64,000 nucleotides of DNA from Nitrospirota bacterium (GCA_021784575.1 JAJYHX010000001.1:211280-275279), one strand, 5' to 3'. Counted from the first letter of the stretch, positions 24,937 to 33,256 are shown. Numbers and translations are program-made. Notes: generated by a model not told the origin, from the sequence alone.

Positions 24937-25983
24937 TTAGCCGAAGAATATTTTGGCCGTCTCGTATACGTCCATGTCGAGCGTCTTGGTCCTGCCCACG
25001 GCCTCTTCGAGCGGCACGGCCTCTATATCCGTGCCGTGAATCGCCACCATCACCCCGAACCTGCCATCGCGCACCATGTCCACAGCCTTCACGCCGAAGC
25101 GTGTGGCGAGTATCCTGTCGTATGCCGTGGGAGTGCCGCCCCTCTGGACATGGCCCAGGATGACCGCCCTTGTCTCGAAACCCGTCCTGGCCTCTATCTC
25201 CTTGGCGAGGATGTTGGCTATGCCGCCGAGCCGGACGTTTCCGAACGCGTCCTTTTCCGCCGTCTGTAGCACCATGCTGCCCTCGACGCCCGGCGCGTCG
25301 GAGAACTTCGCGCCCTCCGAGACGGCGACGATATTGAACTTCTTGCCTCTTGCCGCGCGTTTTTTCAGGACATCGCAGACCTCGACGATATTGAACGGCT
25401 CCTCCGGGACGAGTATCATGTCCGCGCCGCCCGCTATGCCCGCCGCGCAGGTTATCCAGCCTGCGTGGCGTCCCATTATCTCCACAACGAGCGTGCGGTG
25501 GTGGGACTCCGCCGTCGTGTGAAGCCTGTCGATGCACTCCGTGGCGATGGACACGGCGGTGTCGTAGCCGAAGGTCACGTCCGTCGCGGAGAGGTCGTTG
25601 TCTATGGTCTTGGGCACGCCGACGGTATTTAGCCCCATCTTCGAGAGCTTGTTGCAGACGCCCAGGGTGTCGTCTCCGCCAACGGCTATGAGCGCGTGGA
25701 GGTCCATTCTCTTCATGTTCTCCGCGACAATCTCCGCCCCGTTCTCTTTCTTGAACGGGTTCGTGCGGGACGTGCCGAGGATAGTCCCGCCGAAGAGGTG
25801 GATGCCGGATACCTGCTGGCGCGTAAGGGGATCGCACTGCATCTCCATCAGGCCCTTCCAGCCGTCGCGTATGCCGATTACCTCGTAATCGTACTGCTCG
25901 GCCCTCCGGAAAACGGCCCTGATAACCGCGTTCAGCCCCGGACAGTCCCCGCCTCCGGTGAGGATGCCTACCCTGTGCTTCAT
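24937..25983 (-). CDS. 6-phosphofructokinase, probably PPi-dependent
   Basis: A 348-residue PFK with GGDDT where ATP enzymes have GGDGS (Asp at the E. coli 104 position) and PKTIDND where ATP enzymes have PGTIDND (Lys at position 124). This Asp/Lys pair is the accepted signature of pyrophosphate-dependent enzymes, such as that of Amycolatopsis, and the surrounding sequence looks like the same long-known group III. PPi-PFK runs in both directions and saves ATP. It is the first gene of the PFK-PFK-TPR-ABC run. Only assay would settle the phosphoryl donor. Confidence 0.9.
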   Translation of the reverse strand: MKHRVGILTGGGDCPGLNAVIRAVFRRAEQYDYEVIGIRDGWKGLMEMQCDPLTRQQVSGIHLFGGTILGTSRTNPFKKENGAEIVAENMKRMDLHALIAVGGDDTLGVCNKLSKMGLNTVGVPKTIDNDLSATDVTFGYDTAVSIATECIDRLHTTAESHHRTLVVEIMGRHAGWITCAAGIAGGADMILVPEEPFNIVEVCDVLKKRAARGKKFNIVAVSEGAKFSDAPGVEGSMVLQTAEKDAFGNVRLGGIANILAKEIEARTGFETRAVILGHVQRGGTPTAYDRILATRFGVKAVDMVRDGRFGVMVAIHGTDIEAVPLEEAVGRTKTLDMDVYETAKIFFG

Positions 25984-26063
25984 GAAAGCTCTCCTTTCGT
26001 GGACCTTAAAAAATTTCGGCCAAATATTTCGGTTTTTGCGAAAAAGTTAGTATAAACTTAGAA

Positions 26064-26093
26064 ATACTACCATATGCATAAAACTCCTGTCAA
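26064..26093 (-). promoter_or_regulatory. Promoter of the phosphofructokinase operon
   Basis: Minus strand TTGACA, 18 bases, TAGTAT; leader about 75 bases to ATG 25983. Confidence 0.5.
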
Positions 26094-26130
26094 TCGCGTA
26101 TAGCATGAAAATCTTTTGAAATTATGGGGA

Positions 26131-26158
26131 TTGACAAAGACGGGCGGGCGCGTATAAT
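26131..26158 (+). promoter_or_regulatory. Strong promoter of the DUF4388-DnaJ gene, near-leaderless
   Basis: TTGACA, 16 bases, TATAAT: both boxes are perfect consensus. The -10 box ends 8 bases before ATG 26167, so the mRNA leader is 0-2 bases and no ribosome site is present. Confidence 0.7.
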
Positions 26159-26166
26159 CACAGTCC

Positions 26167-27600
26167 ATGCCTACCCCCGACCCATTATCCGGGAGGCTTG
26201 CGGAAAACAGCCTGCCCGGCATATTGACACGCCTGCACCGGATAAAGACGTCCGGCACGCTCTCGGTCTCGCGCGAGGGCGTCGTAAAGAATTTATACAT
26301 AAAGAACGGGGAGATAATTTTCGCCTCCTCGAACTACGAGGGAGACCGCCTTGGAGAGGTGCTACTCAAGGCCGGGAAGATAAGCGTAAAGCAGTTCGAG
26401 ACGGCCTCGAAGGCCTTGGTCCGGACGAAGAAACGCCTGGGCGGGACACTCGTGGAGCTCGGATATTTAAAGCCCAAGGACCTCTTCTGGGGTGTTAAAT
26501 ACCAGGTGCGGGAGATTGTCGCAAGCCTTTTCGACATGACGGAAGGGAGCTACGAGTTCCTTCCCGGCGAGATACCGCCGGGCGAGGTGATAACGCTTCA
26601 CATGTCCACGGCAAACCTCATACTGGACGGCGTTAAAAGGATAAACGACTGGACGCGCGTCTCGCGCGGGATCCCGCCGATGGAGGCGGTCCTGAGACCC
26701 ACCTCCGACCCCCTGAAGCTATACCAGGACGTGGACGTCTCGCCCGAGGAGAAGAAAACACTCGGGCTGTTCGACGGCAAACGGACAATAAAGGAAGTCA
26801 TAACCCATTCGGGCATCGGGGATTTCGACGCCCTGAAGGCCGTATACGCGTTCTTTTCCATAGGGATGCTGGAGGAAGGCGGCGGGCATGAGAAGAAACA
26901 GAAAACAGCCTCTCCCGCGGAAGGGCCCGCGATAGACAGGACGGCCGTCGAAAAGGCGTATTTCGACGCGAAGACACAGAGCCACTACGAGATACTGGGG
27001 CTGGACTCCGAGGCGTCTCAGGGAGAAATAGAAGAGGCGTATCAAAGACTTGCAAGGCTTTATCACCCGGACGGGCAGTTCAGGCCGGGCATGGAGAAGC
27101 TGGCCGGGGAGCTAAGCGAGCTTTTCTCGAAGGTCTCCGAGGCCCATGCCATACTATCCGACGATTCGCGCCGGTGGGAGTACGACCTCTCGCTTGCGAC
27201 GGTTATGACGGACAAGGGCTTGGGAACAAAGAAGAAAAAGCCCAGGGACTCGGCAAGGGCCAAAGAGGTTTTTAACCAGGGAATCGAGAGCTTCAAAAAG
27301 AAAGACTTCGAGTCCGCCGTCGGTCTTTTCAAGGAAGCCGTGAAGCTCGATTCGGTAAACGCCTTATATTACAGCCACCTGGCGCTTGCGCTCCTTCAGA
27401 GGCCGCACCGCGAGGCCGAGGCCGAAGAGGCGATGCTCACGGCCGTCGCGCTTGAGCCGAAAAACGCGGAACACCGCGCAAACCTTGGACTTTTATACCA
27501 GAAGGCAGGTATACGGGACAAGGCAAGAGAGGCGTTCGAGGCGGCGTATAACCTCGACCCGAAAAACGCCAAAGCCCTCCGGGGCCTGGGCAAAAAGTAG
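26167..27600 (+). CDS. DUF4388 - DnaJ - TPR multidomain protein
   Basis: A 477-residue soluble protein. Residues 1-235 repeat the DUF4388-plus-helical layout of the protein at 16403 (LSGRLAENSLPGILTRLHRIKTSG). Residues ~270-345 are a J domain with the HPD motif (LARLYHPDGQF), able in principle to stimulate DnaK. Residues ~360-477 hold about three TPR units. It is driven by a near-consensus promoter. Such DUF4388-DnaJ proteins occur in myxobacteria and relatives; a link to MglAB-type motility is inferred only from phylogenetic company. No zinc domain of true DnaJ is present. Confidence 0.88.
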   Translation: MPTPDPLSGRLAENSLPGILTRLHRIKTSGTLSVSREGVVKNLYIKNGEIIFASSNYEGDRLGEVLLKAGKISVKQFETASKALVRTKKRLGGTLVELGYLKPKDLFWGVKYQVREIVASLFDMTEGSYEFLPGEIPPGEVITLHMSTANLILDGVKRINDWTRVSRGIPPMEAVLRPTSDPLKLYQDVDVSPEEKKTLGLFDGKRTIKEVITHSGIGDFDALKAVYAFFSIGMLEEGGGHEKKQKTASPAEGPAIDRTAVEKAYFDAKTQSHYEILGLDSEASQGEIEEAYQRLARLYHPDGQFRPGMEKLAGELSELFSKVSEAHAILSDDSRRWEYDLSLATVMTDKGLGTKKKKPRDSARAKEVFNQGIESFKKKDFESAVGLFKEAVKLDSVNALYYSHLALALLQRPHREAEAEEAMLTAVALEPKNAEHRANLGLLYQKAGIRDKAREAFEAAYNLDPKNAKALRGLGKK

Positions 27601-27633
27601 GTAACGCCGCTCCCGCCCCGGCCGCAGTTGTCA

Positions 27634-27672
27634 TAACGCCCCCTGTGTCCCCCTCTTATCTTAAGAGGGGGA
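27634..27672. repeat. Dispersed CCCCTCTTATCTTAAGAGGGG repeat
   Basis: TAACGCCCCCTGTGTCCCCC followed by TCTTATCTTAAGAGGGGGA; an inverted copy of the unit at 8851-8889. Confidence 0.75.
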
Positions 27673-27841
27673 TGAATGACGATGCTATTTACTGATACTT
27701 TGGCTCGAACACCCATGAGCAATCCTCATTGGTAGGCGAAGTTCACTGTCAGTGGCTATTCCGGATTGCTTTTGTAACCCGCCGATTATTAAAATAAAAA
27801 TCAATAAAAATCACGTTTTTCCGCCGGTATAGAAAGCGGCT

Positions 27842-27860
27842 CGAAAACGGGCCGTTTTCG
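27842..27860. promoter_or_regulatory. Perfect 19-bp palindrome upstream of gltA
   Basis: CGAAAACGG-G-CCGTTTTCG: 9-base arms with a 1-base centre, about 50 bases upstream of the -10 box. It has the look of an operator, but the regulator is not recognised. Confidence 0.45.
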
Positions 27861-27933
27861 GGCAATTTCAGGGCAAAAAGGCGGTGCGGGGACGGGGCGA
27901 TTTTTTGCTATACTTAGAGTAAGGAGGCTGGCT

Positions 27934-29091
27934 ATGGAAGAGGAAAAAAAGAAAGAGTACAGCCCCGGACTTGAAGGTATAATCGCAGGGAAAACAGGCA
28001 TTTGCGAGATCGACCCTGAGCGCGCCACCCTGACATACCGCGGATACGACATCCGCGACCTTGCGGTTAAGTCCACATACGAGGAGACGGCATACCTGCT
28101 CCTGTATGGAGAACTGCCAACTGCCGGGAAATTAAAGGAATTTTCGGATACACTGAGGTCGGAGCGGGCGGTGCCGGGCGAGGTCGTAGACCTCTACCGG
28201 AGGGCGCCGCAGAAGTCTCACTCCATGGATTTGCTCCGCACCGGCATATCACTGAGCGCGCTTTACGATCCGGAGGTGTGGGATGATTCCATCGATGCCA
28301 ATTACCGTAAGGCCGCGAGAATTATAGCAAAAATGCCCACGCTAGCCGCCCTTGGATACAGGCTTGCGCACAGGAAGAAACCGATAGAGCCAAGGGACGA
28401 CCTCTCGGCGGCGGAGAATTTCCTTTACATGATGCGCGGGAGTGAGCCGGAAGGCCCCGCCGGGAGGATATTCGACTCCTCGCTCATCATCTATGCCGAG
28501 CACGAATACAATGCCTCGTCGTTCTCCGCTTTGGTAACGATTTCAACACGTTCCGACATTTACTCCGGGATCGTCTCCGCCGTCGGGACGCTCAAAGGCC
28601 CGCTCCACGGCGGCGCGAACGAGGAGGTTATGAAGATGCTCCTCGACATTGGCTCCGTGGAGAAGGCCGAGGCGTGGATAATGGATAAGCTTGCGAAAAA
28701 ACAGAGGATTATGGGGTTCGGGCACAGGGTCTACAAGCACGGGGACACCAGGGCACCCATCCTCAAGGAGGCAAGTCTTGAGATATGCAAGTTTGAAAAC
28801 TACTGCCGGTGGCACGATATTTCCCTGAAAGTTGAAGAAGTTGTGAAGCGCGAGAAGGGACTTCTGCCCAACGTGGATTACTTTGCCGCATCGGTATATT
28901 ACCTGCTCGGCCTGCCGCTCGAAACCTACACCCCGATATTCGCTATGGCGCGCTCGGCGGGCTGGTGCAGCCACATCATAGAGCAGCTCTCCGACAACCG
29001 GCTCATCCGGCCAACGTCCGAATATACCGGGAAACGCGGGCTTAAATATGTGCCGCTCGGGGAAAGGGAAGGGGGGCAAAAGGCGGCGTAA
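27934..29091 (+). CDS. gltA: citrate synthase
   Basis: Condenses acetyl-CoA with oxaloacetate to begin the TCA cycle. The 385-residue length fits the short dimeric class. Catalytic residues are visible: His in GPLHGGANEEVM, His in GFGHRVYKHGDTRAP and Asp in LPNVDYFAASV. The N-terminal motif GLEGIIAGKTGICEIDPE and lack of the long N-terminal NADH-binding domain separate it from E. coli GltA. Some members of this class also use propionyl-CoA (methylcitrate), which sequence alone does not exclude. AAGGAGG precedes the ATG. Confidence 0.95.
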   Translation: MEEEKKKEYSPGLEGIIAGKTGICEIDPERATLTYRGYDIRDLAVKSTYEETAYLLLYGELPTAGKLKEFSDTLRSERAVPGEVVDLYRRAPQKSHSMDLLRTGISLSALYDPEVWDDSIDANYRKAARIIAKMPTLAALGYRLAHRKKPIEPRDDLSAAENFLYMMRGSEPEGPAGRIFDSSLIIYAEHEYNASSFSALVTISTRSDIYSGIVSAVGTLKGPLHGGANEEVMKMLLDIGSVEKAEAWIMDKLAKKQRIMGFGHRVYKHGDTRAPILKEASLEICKFENYCRWHDISLKVEEVVKREKGLLPNVDYFAASVYYLLGLPLETYTPIFAMARSAGWCSHIIEQLSDNRLIRPTSEYTGKRGLKYVPLGEREGGQKAA

Positions 29092-29134
29092 GCAGACGAC
29101 AAGGGACGGTTCGGGAAAGGCGAGGTCAAAAAAA

Positions 29135-29170
29135 GAAAGGCAGGCATATTCACGGATATGCCTGCCTTTC
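29135..29170. terminator. Bidirectional intrinsic terminator after gltA
   Basis: A perfect 14-base stem GAAAGGCAGGCATA / TATGCCTGCCTTTC with an 8-base loop. The best T-run (TTTTTTT) lies on the minus-strand side, so it also ends leftward transcripts from tatA. Confidence 0.85.
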
Positions 29171-29501
29171 TGCATTAAACGGTCATTATTCCCGCCCCGG
29201 TTTTAGGCTTACCGGGAAAAGCTACATCGGGAATTCAGGGAGTTAAAGTTCCGGCCCCCGTGTCAAGCACTGGGTGACAAAGATTATACGACAAGTAATC
29301 GCCCGCGCAACCGGCAACTCATCTGCCGTCCTACCCTGCCCGGCCCATATCGATTACTTTCTGCAACGGCCCGGCCCCGTTCGAGTGTCTGACAAGACCG
29401 GCCCGCTTAGACTTTCATGGACCGCCCGATGATCGCCTGGGCCATATCGCTTCGAGTGTCTGACAAGACCAGCCTGCTTCGACTGCCCGGCCCCCGGCAC
29501 G
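29171..29501. other. Gene-free spacer built of repeats
   Basis: No gene is visible. 29222-29275 resembles the second half of the repeat at 38776-38829 (CCCCGTGTCAgGCACgGGGTGACA form). Two 34-base direct repeats starting TTCGAGTGTCTGACAAGACC lie at 29380-29413 and 29451-29484, 71 bases apart. Confidence 0.65.
29380..29484. repeat. 34-bp direct repeat pair, 71-bp period
   Basis: TTCGAGTGTCTGACAAGACC, then GGCCCGCTTAGACT (copy 1, 29380) or AGCCTGCTTCGACT (copy 2, 29451). The intervening DNA also shares CATATCG with the sequence left of copy 1, suggesting an older ~71-base tandem unit. Function unknown. Confidence 0.7.
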
Positions 29502-29687
29502 TTACTTCGTATCCGCCGGGATTTCCTTCTTTTCCTCGTTCTTGCCTTCGGCCATGGCCTTCTTGAAGTTCTGGATGCTCTCGCCGAGGCCCTTGCCGAT
29601 CGCGGGAAGCTTCCCGGGACCGAACACGAGCAGGGCGATGATAAGTATCAGGATAAGGTGGAATGGACGGAACAGATTGTCTATCAT
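29502..29687 (-). CDS. tatA: twin-arginine translocase subunit TatA/E
   Basis: A 61-residue Tat component: one membrane helix (about 8-22, LILILIIALLVFGPGKLP with the FGPGKLP hinge), an amphipathic helix (LPAIGKGLGESIQNFKKAM) and a charged tail. It exports folded, often cofactor-bearing proteins. No tatB/tatC is nearby. The FeS protein at 60936, with a twin-arginine motif, is a likely client. ATG with CTGGAGG upstream and its own promoter. Confidence 0.95.
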   Translation of the reverse strand: MIDNLFRPFHLILILIIALLVFGPGKLPAIGKGLGESIQNFKKAMAEGKNEEKKEIPADTK

Positions 29688-29717
29688 GATTTTACCTCCA
29701 GTAAAACATTATTACGA

Positions 29718-29747
29718 ATTATACTGGAATATTATTAAGAAAGTCAA
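29718..29747 (-). promoter_or_regulatory. Promoter of tatA
   Basis: Minus strand TTGACT, 18 bases, TATAAT; about 24 bases of leader with a clear ribosome site. Confidence 0.65.
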
Positions 29748-29750
29748 ATC

Positions 29751-30230
29751 TTAAATGAGGGCATTCAGGGCTTTTTTTATGACGTCGAAGGAGAATCCGC
29801 GCCGCCGGAGATAATCGGTAATCCGTCTTTTTGCCTTATCCGGCGGAAGGTTGCGCATCGACACGGCCTTCTTTTGCGCGATGCCGAGGGCCAGGCCGTC
29901 TTCGTCGTAGCCGCCTTCCGCGAAAAGGCCCTCAAGCGCGCCGTCGATATAATCCTGCCGGACGCCCTTCCTTTGAAGCTCCATCCTGAGCGCGTAACGG
30001 GAAAGCCCCTTGCGCTCGATCAGGGCCCTGGCGAATGACACGGCGAAGCGGCGGTCGTCGATATAACCGGAGCCGACGAACTTCCGGATTACCTCCTCAA
30101 CCGCATCGTCCTGAATCCCCTTGCGGGAGAGATAATCCCGAAGCTCCTTTTCGCTTCTGCCCCGAAGGGCAAGATACCGGTAAGCCAGCTCGCGCGCGCG
30201 GGTCAGAACCGGCACGCCTTGCAAACTCAC
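29751..30230 (-). CDS. recX: RecA regulator RecX
   Basis: A 159-residue RecX protein made of three-helix repeats (RELAYRYLALRGRSEKELRDYLSRKG; IDDRRFAVSFARALIERKGLSRYALRMELQRKGV). RecX binds inside the RecA filament and limits its activity. The start is GTG at 30230. It follows pilT and recA on the same strand; the usual recA-recX pair is interrupted by pilT. Confidence 0.93.
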   Translation of the reverse strand: MSLQGVPVLTRARELAYRYLALRGRSEKELRDYLSRKGIQDDAVEEVIRKFVGSGYIDDRRFAVSFARALIERKGLSRYALRMELQRKGVRQDYIDGALEGLFAEGGYDEDGLALGIAQKKAVSMRNLPPDKAKRRITDYLRRRGFSFDVIKKALNALI

Positions 30231-30328
30231 TGCTCACGTTCCTTCCGTTGTTATTATATCGAGCACACTATCACGCCTTGAAAAAAAACTATTATCTGTC
30301 CCCCCGGCCCGCCGCCAGTCGACCGGCC

Positions 30329-31519
30329 TTACTCCCCCAGGCGGTCGATCTTGAAGCCGGAGCCTCCATGTTTCTCCGGGGTGTTCTGCGGTTCGGAGGA
30401 GCTATCCCATGTGTCGTCGGAGGTGGAGGTTATGCCGCGAATCCTAAGCGCGAAGTCGTCCGGGTTGGAGCTTCTCCTCAGGGCCTCTTCATACGTTACA
30501 AGCCCGGCCTTGTAGAGGCCGTAGAGGGACTGGTCGAACGTCTGCATCCCGTACTGGGAACCGCCCGCGGCGATTACGTCGTGTATGTGCCTTGTCTTGT
30601 CCGCATCTATGATGCACTCCCTCACCGTGCCCGTGACGATGAGTATCTCGCACGCGGGGACGCGGCCCTTGCCGTCCGCGCGCGGCACAAGCCTCTGGGA
30701 TATGACTCCCCTCAGGACTGCGGCAAGCTGGAGGCGCACCTGCTTCTGCTGGTAGGGCGGGAAGACGGATATTATGCGGTTGATGGTCTCGACGGCATCG
30801 ACCGTATGGAGCGTGGACAGGACGAGATGGCCCGTCTCTGAGGCGGTCAGCGCGGTGCTTATGGTATCGTAGTCCCGCATCTCGCCCACGAGGATAATGT
30901 CCGGGTCCTGCCGGAGCGCCGAGCGGAGCGCCAGGGGGAAGGACTCCGTGTCCATCCCGACCTCGCGCTGGTTCACGAGGGCCTTCTTGTCCCTGTGCAG
31001 GTATTCTATCGGGTCCTCGATGGTCATTATGTGTTCGGTGCGCGACATGTTGATGTAGTCTATCATCGAGGCCAGCGTGGTGGATTTTCCGCTGCCGGTC
31101 GTCCCGGTGACGAGTATCATGCCCCGCGGCTCCTGGGCGAGCTTCGTGATTACCGGCGGGAGGTTAAGCTCATCGATGGATGCGACCTTCGTGGGGATGG
31201 CGCGCATGACTATGCCGACGGTGCCCCTCTGCATGAAGACGTTTACCCTGAACCGCCCAAGCCCCGGGACGCCGTACGCGAAGTCGGACTCGTTCTTCAC
31301 CTTGAACTTCTCCCGCTGGCCCTGGTTCATCATGGAGAACGCGAGCTTGACGACGTCCTCCTGCGTCAGGCGCTTCTGCTCCAGCATCGGCGTAAGCTTG
31401 CCGTCGATGCGCAGCACTGGCGGGCTTCCAACCTTTATATGCAAGTCCGATGCGCGACGCTCCGTGGCCGTCTTGAGCAGGTCGTTGACTGAAAGGCTTC
31501 CTTGTGCCGGTATGTCCAT
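30329..31519 (-). CDS. pilT: type IV pilus retraction ATPase PilT
   Basis: Hexameric ATPase that retracts type IV pili for twitching motility. Walker A is GTTGSGKST, with the Asp box TIEDPIEY, Walker B LVGEMRD and the His box TLHTVDA. From ATG 31519 the chain is 396 residues; the ORF start at 31552 lies inside recA and lacks a ribosome site, while ATG 31519 has GAGG. The C-terminal ~45 residues (SSNPDDFALRIRGI then a polar tail) fit PilT; AIRA is replaced by ALRI. It lies 10 bases after recA. Confidence 0.95.
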   Translation of the reverse strand: MDIPAQGSLSVNDLLKTATERRASDLHIKVGSPPVLRIDGKLTPMLEQKRLTQEDVVKLAFSMMNQGQREKFKVKNESDFAYGVPGLGRFRVNVFMQRGTVGIVMRAIPTKVASIDELNLPPVITKLAQEPRGMILVTGTTGSGKSTTLASMIDYINMSRTEHIMTIEDPIEYLHRDKKALVNQREVGMDTESFPLALRSALRQDPDIILVGEMRDYDTISTALTASETGHLVLSTLHTVDAVETINRIISVFPPYQQKQVRLQLAAVLRGVISQRLVPRADGKGRVPACEILIVTGTVRECIIDADKTRHIHDVIAAGGSQYGMQTFDQSLYGLYKAGLVTYEEALRRSSNPDDFALRIRGITSTSDDTWDSSSEPQNTPEKHGGSGFKIDRLGE

Positions 31520-31529
31520 GTTTGCCTCG

Positions 31530-32552
31530 CTATGCCGTAACGGCGGAGACAAGGCCGGCCTTTTCCTTGACCTTTGCCTCTATATCCGTCAGCGTTTCCG
31601 GATGGTCCCTCAGGTATTGCTTCACGTTCTCGCGCCCCTGGCCGATGCGGTCTCCGTCGTAAGAATACCATGCCCCGGCCTTCTCTATGACGCCGATATT
31701 CACGCCCGCGTCCACAACCTCGCCTATCTTCGATATTCCCTCGTTGAAGAGTATGTCGAACTCCGCCTGCTTGAACGGCGGCGCGACCTTGTTCTTGACA
31801 ACCTTCACCCTGACGCGGTTCCCGGTTATCTCCTGCCCGTCCTTTATGGACTCCGCCTTCCTGATGTCGAGCCGCACGGACGCATAGAACTTCAGCGCGT
31901 TGCCGCCGGTTGTCGTCTCGGGGTTCCCGTAGACTATGCCAATCTTCATGCGTATCTGGTTTATGAAGATGACCGTGGTCATGGACTTCGAGATTGTGGC
32001 CGTAAGCTTCCTTAATGCCTGGGACATGAGCCGCGCCTGAAGCCCCATGTGGGAATCCCCCATCTCGCCCTCTATCTCGGCCTTCGGCACGAGCGCCGCG
32101 ACGGAGTCAACTACGACTATATCAACCGCGCCGCTTCGGACAAGCGTCTCCGCGACTTCGAGCGCCTGCTCGCCCGTGTCCGGCTGGGAGATGAGCAGGT
32201 CGTCCGTCCTTACTCCGAGCTTCCTGGCGTAGGTAACGTCGAGCGCGTGTTCCGCGTCTATGAACGCGGCTATCCCGCCCGTCTTCTGCGCCTGCGCGAT
32301 TGCCGTAAGAGAGAGGGTCGTCTTGCCGGAGGACTCCGGGCCGTATATCTCTATGACCCTGCCGCGCGGGTAGCCGCCGACGCCGAGGGCGATGTCGAGC
32401 CCAAGCGAGCCCGTGGGTATCACCGCCACGTCCGGCGAGGGCTGGTCGTTCCCAAGACGCATTATGGAACCCTTGCCGAACTGCTTCTCTATCTGCGAAA
32501 CGGCCAGGTCCAGCGCCCTGAGTTTCTGGTCTTTTTCAGTCTTCTCCGCCAT
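31530..32552 (-). CDS. recA: recombinase RecA
   Basis: Forms filaments on single-stranded DNA for homologous recombination and SOS induction. A 340-residue protein with Walker [10 protein letters not shown] (about 65-73), L1/L2 DNA-binding loops ([17 protein letters not shown] and [20 protein letters not shown]) and the family C-terminal domain. AAGGAAGGAGATAAG marks the start. No LexA-type CTG-N10-CAG box is visible upstream; the spacer instead holds a TGTAGGGGC inverted repeat. Confidence 0.99.
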   Translation of the reverse strand: MAEKTEKDQKLRALDLAVSQIEKQFGKGSIMRLGNDQPSPDVAVIPTGSLGLDIALGVGGYPRGRVIEIYGPESSGKTTLSLTAIAQAQKTGGIAAFIDAEHALDVTYARKLGVRTDDLLISQPDTGEQALEVAETLVRSGAVDIVVVDSVAALVPKAEIEGEMGDSHMGLQARLMSQALRKLTATISKSMTTVIFINQIRMKIGIVYGNPETTTGGNALKFYASVRLDIRKAESIKDGQEITGNRVRVKVVKNKVAPPFKQAEFDILFNEGISKIGEVVDAGVNIGVIEKAGAWYSYDGDRIGQGRENVKQYLRDHPETLTDIEAKVKEKAGLVSAVTA

Positions 32553-32608
32553 ATCACTTATCTCCTTCCTTACTGCTGAAGTTATTGATAATTGCCGAAA
32601 TCCAATTA

Positions 32609-32662
32609 TTGTAGGGGCTCAATTTATTGAGCCCGTGGGCGCGATAAATCACGCCCCTACAA
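32609..32662. repeat. 54-bp palindromic TTGTAGGGGC...GCCCCTACAA element
   Basis: Perfect 10-base outer arms. The left half is TTGTAGGGGCTCAATTTATT followed by GAGCCC and the right half a rearranged copy. Half units recur at 33257 and 51225. It fills the spacer between thpR and recA. Confidence 0.8.
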
Positions 32663-32665
32663 AAT

Positions 32666-33244
32666 TTAATGTTTCAATTTTATCCTTCGCATCTCCGTAT
32701 ACACCGCGCCCGCGGGCTTAAGCTCGCTCTTCATCACGGACACGGCGTCGGCTTCGAACTCACCCAGGTCGGCGTCCCTGAAACCCCCCAGCATCTTCAC
32801 GAGCGCGTCCCGTCCCTTGGGCGAACGCACCCGCCCAAGCGTCAGGTGCGCCTTGAATGGGCGACTCTCGCTGGGAAACTCAAGCCCGGCGCAGACACGT
32901 TCCACCGTCTCCGCGAGGGCGGAGAGCCTTGCCGCATCGCCCTCGACGCCAAGCCAGACAACGCGCGGCGCCCTCGGAGCCGGGAACGCGCCGACGCCCT
33001 TCGCCCGGAGGGTAAAAGAAGCTTCGCCCTTAAGCGCGCCGTCAAGCGCGTCGCCGAGTTTTTTAACCGCTTCCTCCTCCACGTCTCCCAGGAACTTTAG
33101 CGTCAGATGCACGCCGTCGGGCCGGACCCAGACCACATCCGCGCCTGATTTCCCAAGCTCCGCCTGCACCCCCGCCATCGCCTCCTTTATATCCGGCGGA
33201 AGCTCGATTGCGATGAACGTGCGGATGAAATTATTCCGAGACAT
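32666..33244 (-). CDS. thpR: RNA 2',3'-cyclic phosphodiesterase (2H family)
   Basis: A 192-residue 2H-family enzyme that opens 2',3'-cyclic phosphate RNA ends. Both catalytic motifs are present: HLTLKFLGDV (about 45) and HLTLGRVRS (about 130). The track start at 33298 adds 18 residues read from a TGCGCCC repeat; ATG 33244 (MSRNNFIRTFIAIELP) is the family start. It is followed by the 54-bp repeat and lies downstream of cinA. Confidence 0.93.
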   Translation of the reverse strand: MSRNNFIRTFIAIELPPDIKEAMAGVQAELGKSGADVVWVRPDGVHLTLKFLGDVEEEAVKKLGDALDGALKGEASFTLRAKGVGAFPAPRAPRVVWLGVEGDAARLSALAETVERVCAGLEFPSESRPFKAHLTLGRVRSPKGRDALVKMLGGFRDADLGEFEADAVSVMKSELKPAGAVYTEMRRIKLKH

Positions 33245-33256
33245 TTGCCGCGGCTC

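Larger units (their letters stand above)
27601..27933. other. Gene-free spacer with dispersed repeat, stem-loop and palindrome
   Basis: No gene is visible. It contains an inverted copy of the CCCCTCTTATCTTAAGAGGGG repeat (27634-27672), a potential stem of AGCAATCC with GGATTGCT (27718-27770) that encloses CACTGTCAGTG, and the palindrome before gltA. A -10-like TATACT at 27909-27914 has no clear -35 box. Confidence 0.7.

Noticed and set aside
29375-29400. tRNA T-loop-like GTTCGAGT
   Set aside because: The motif occurs twice as part of a direct repeat and no acceptor, D or anticodon stems can be formed around it.
32553-32608. LexA/SOS box upstream of recA
   Set aside because: No CTG-N10-CAG or GAAC-N4-GTTC type site is visible between the repeat and the start codon.
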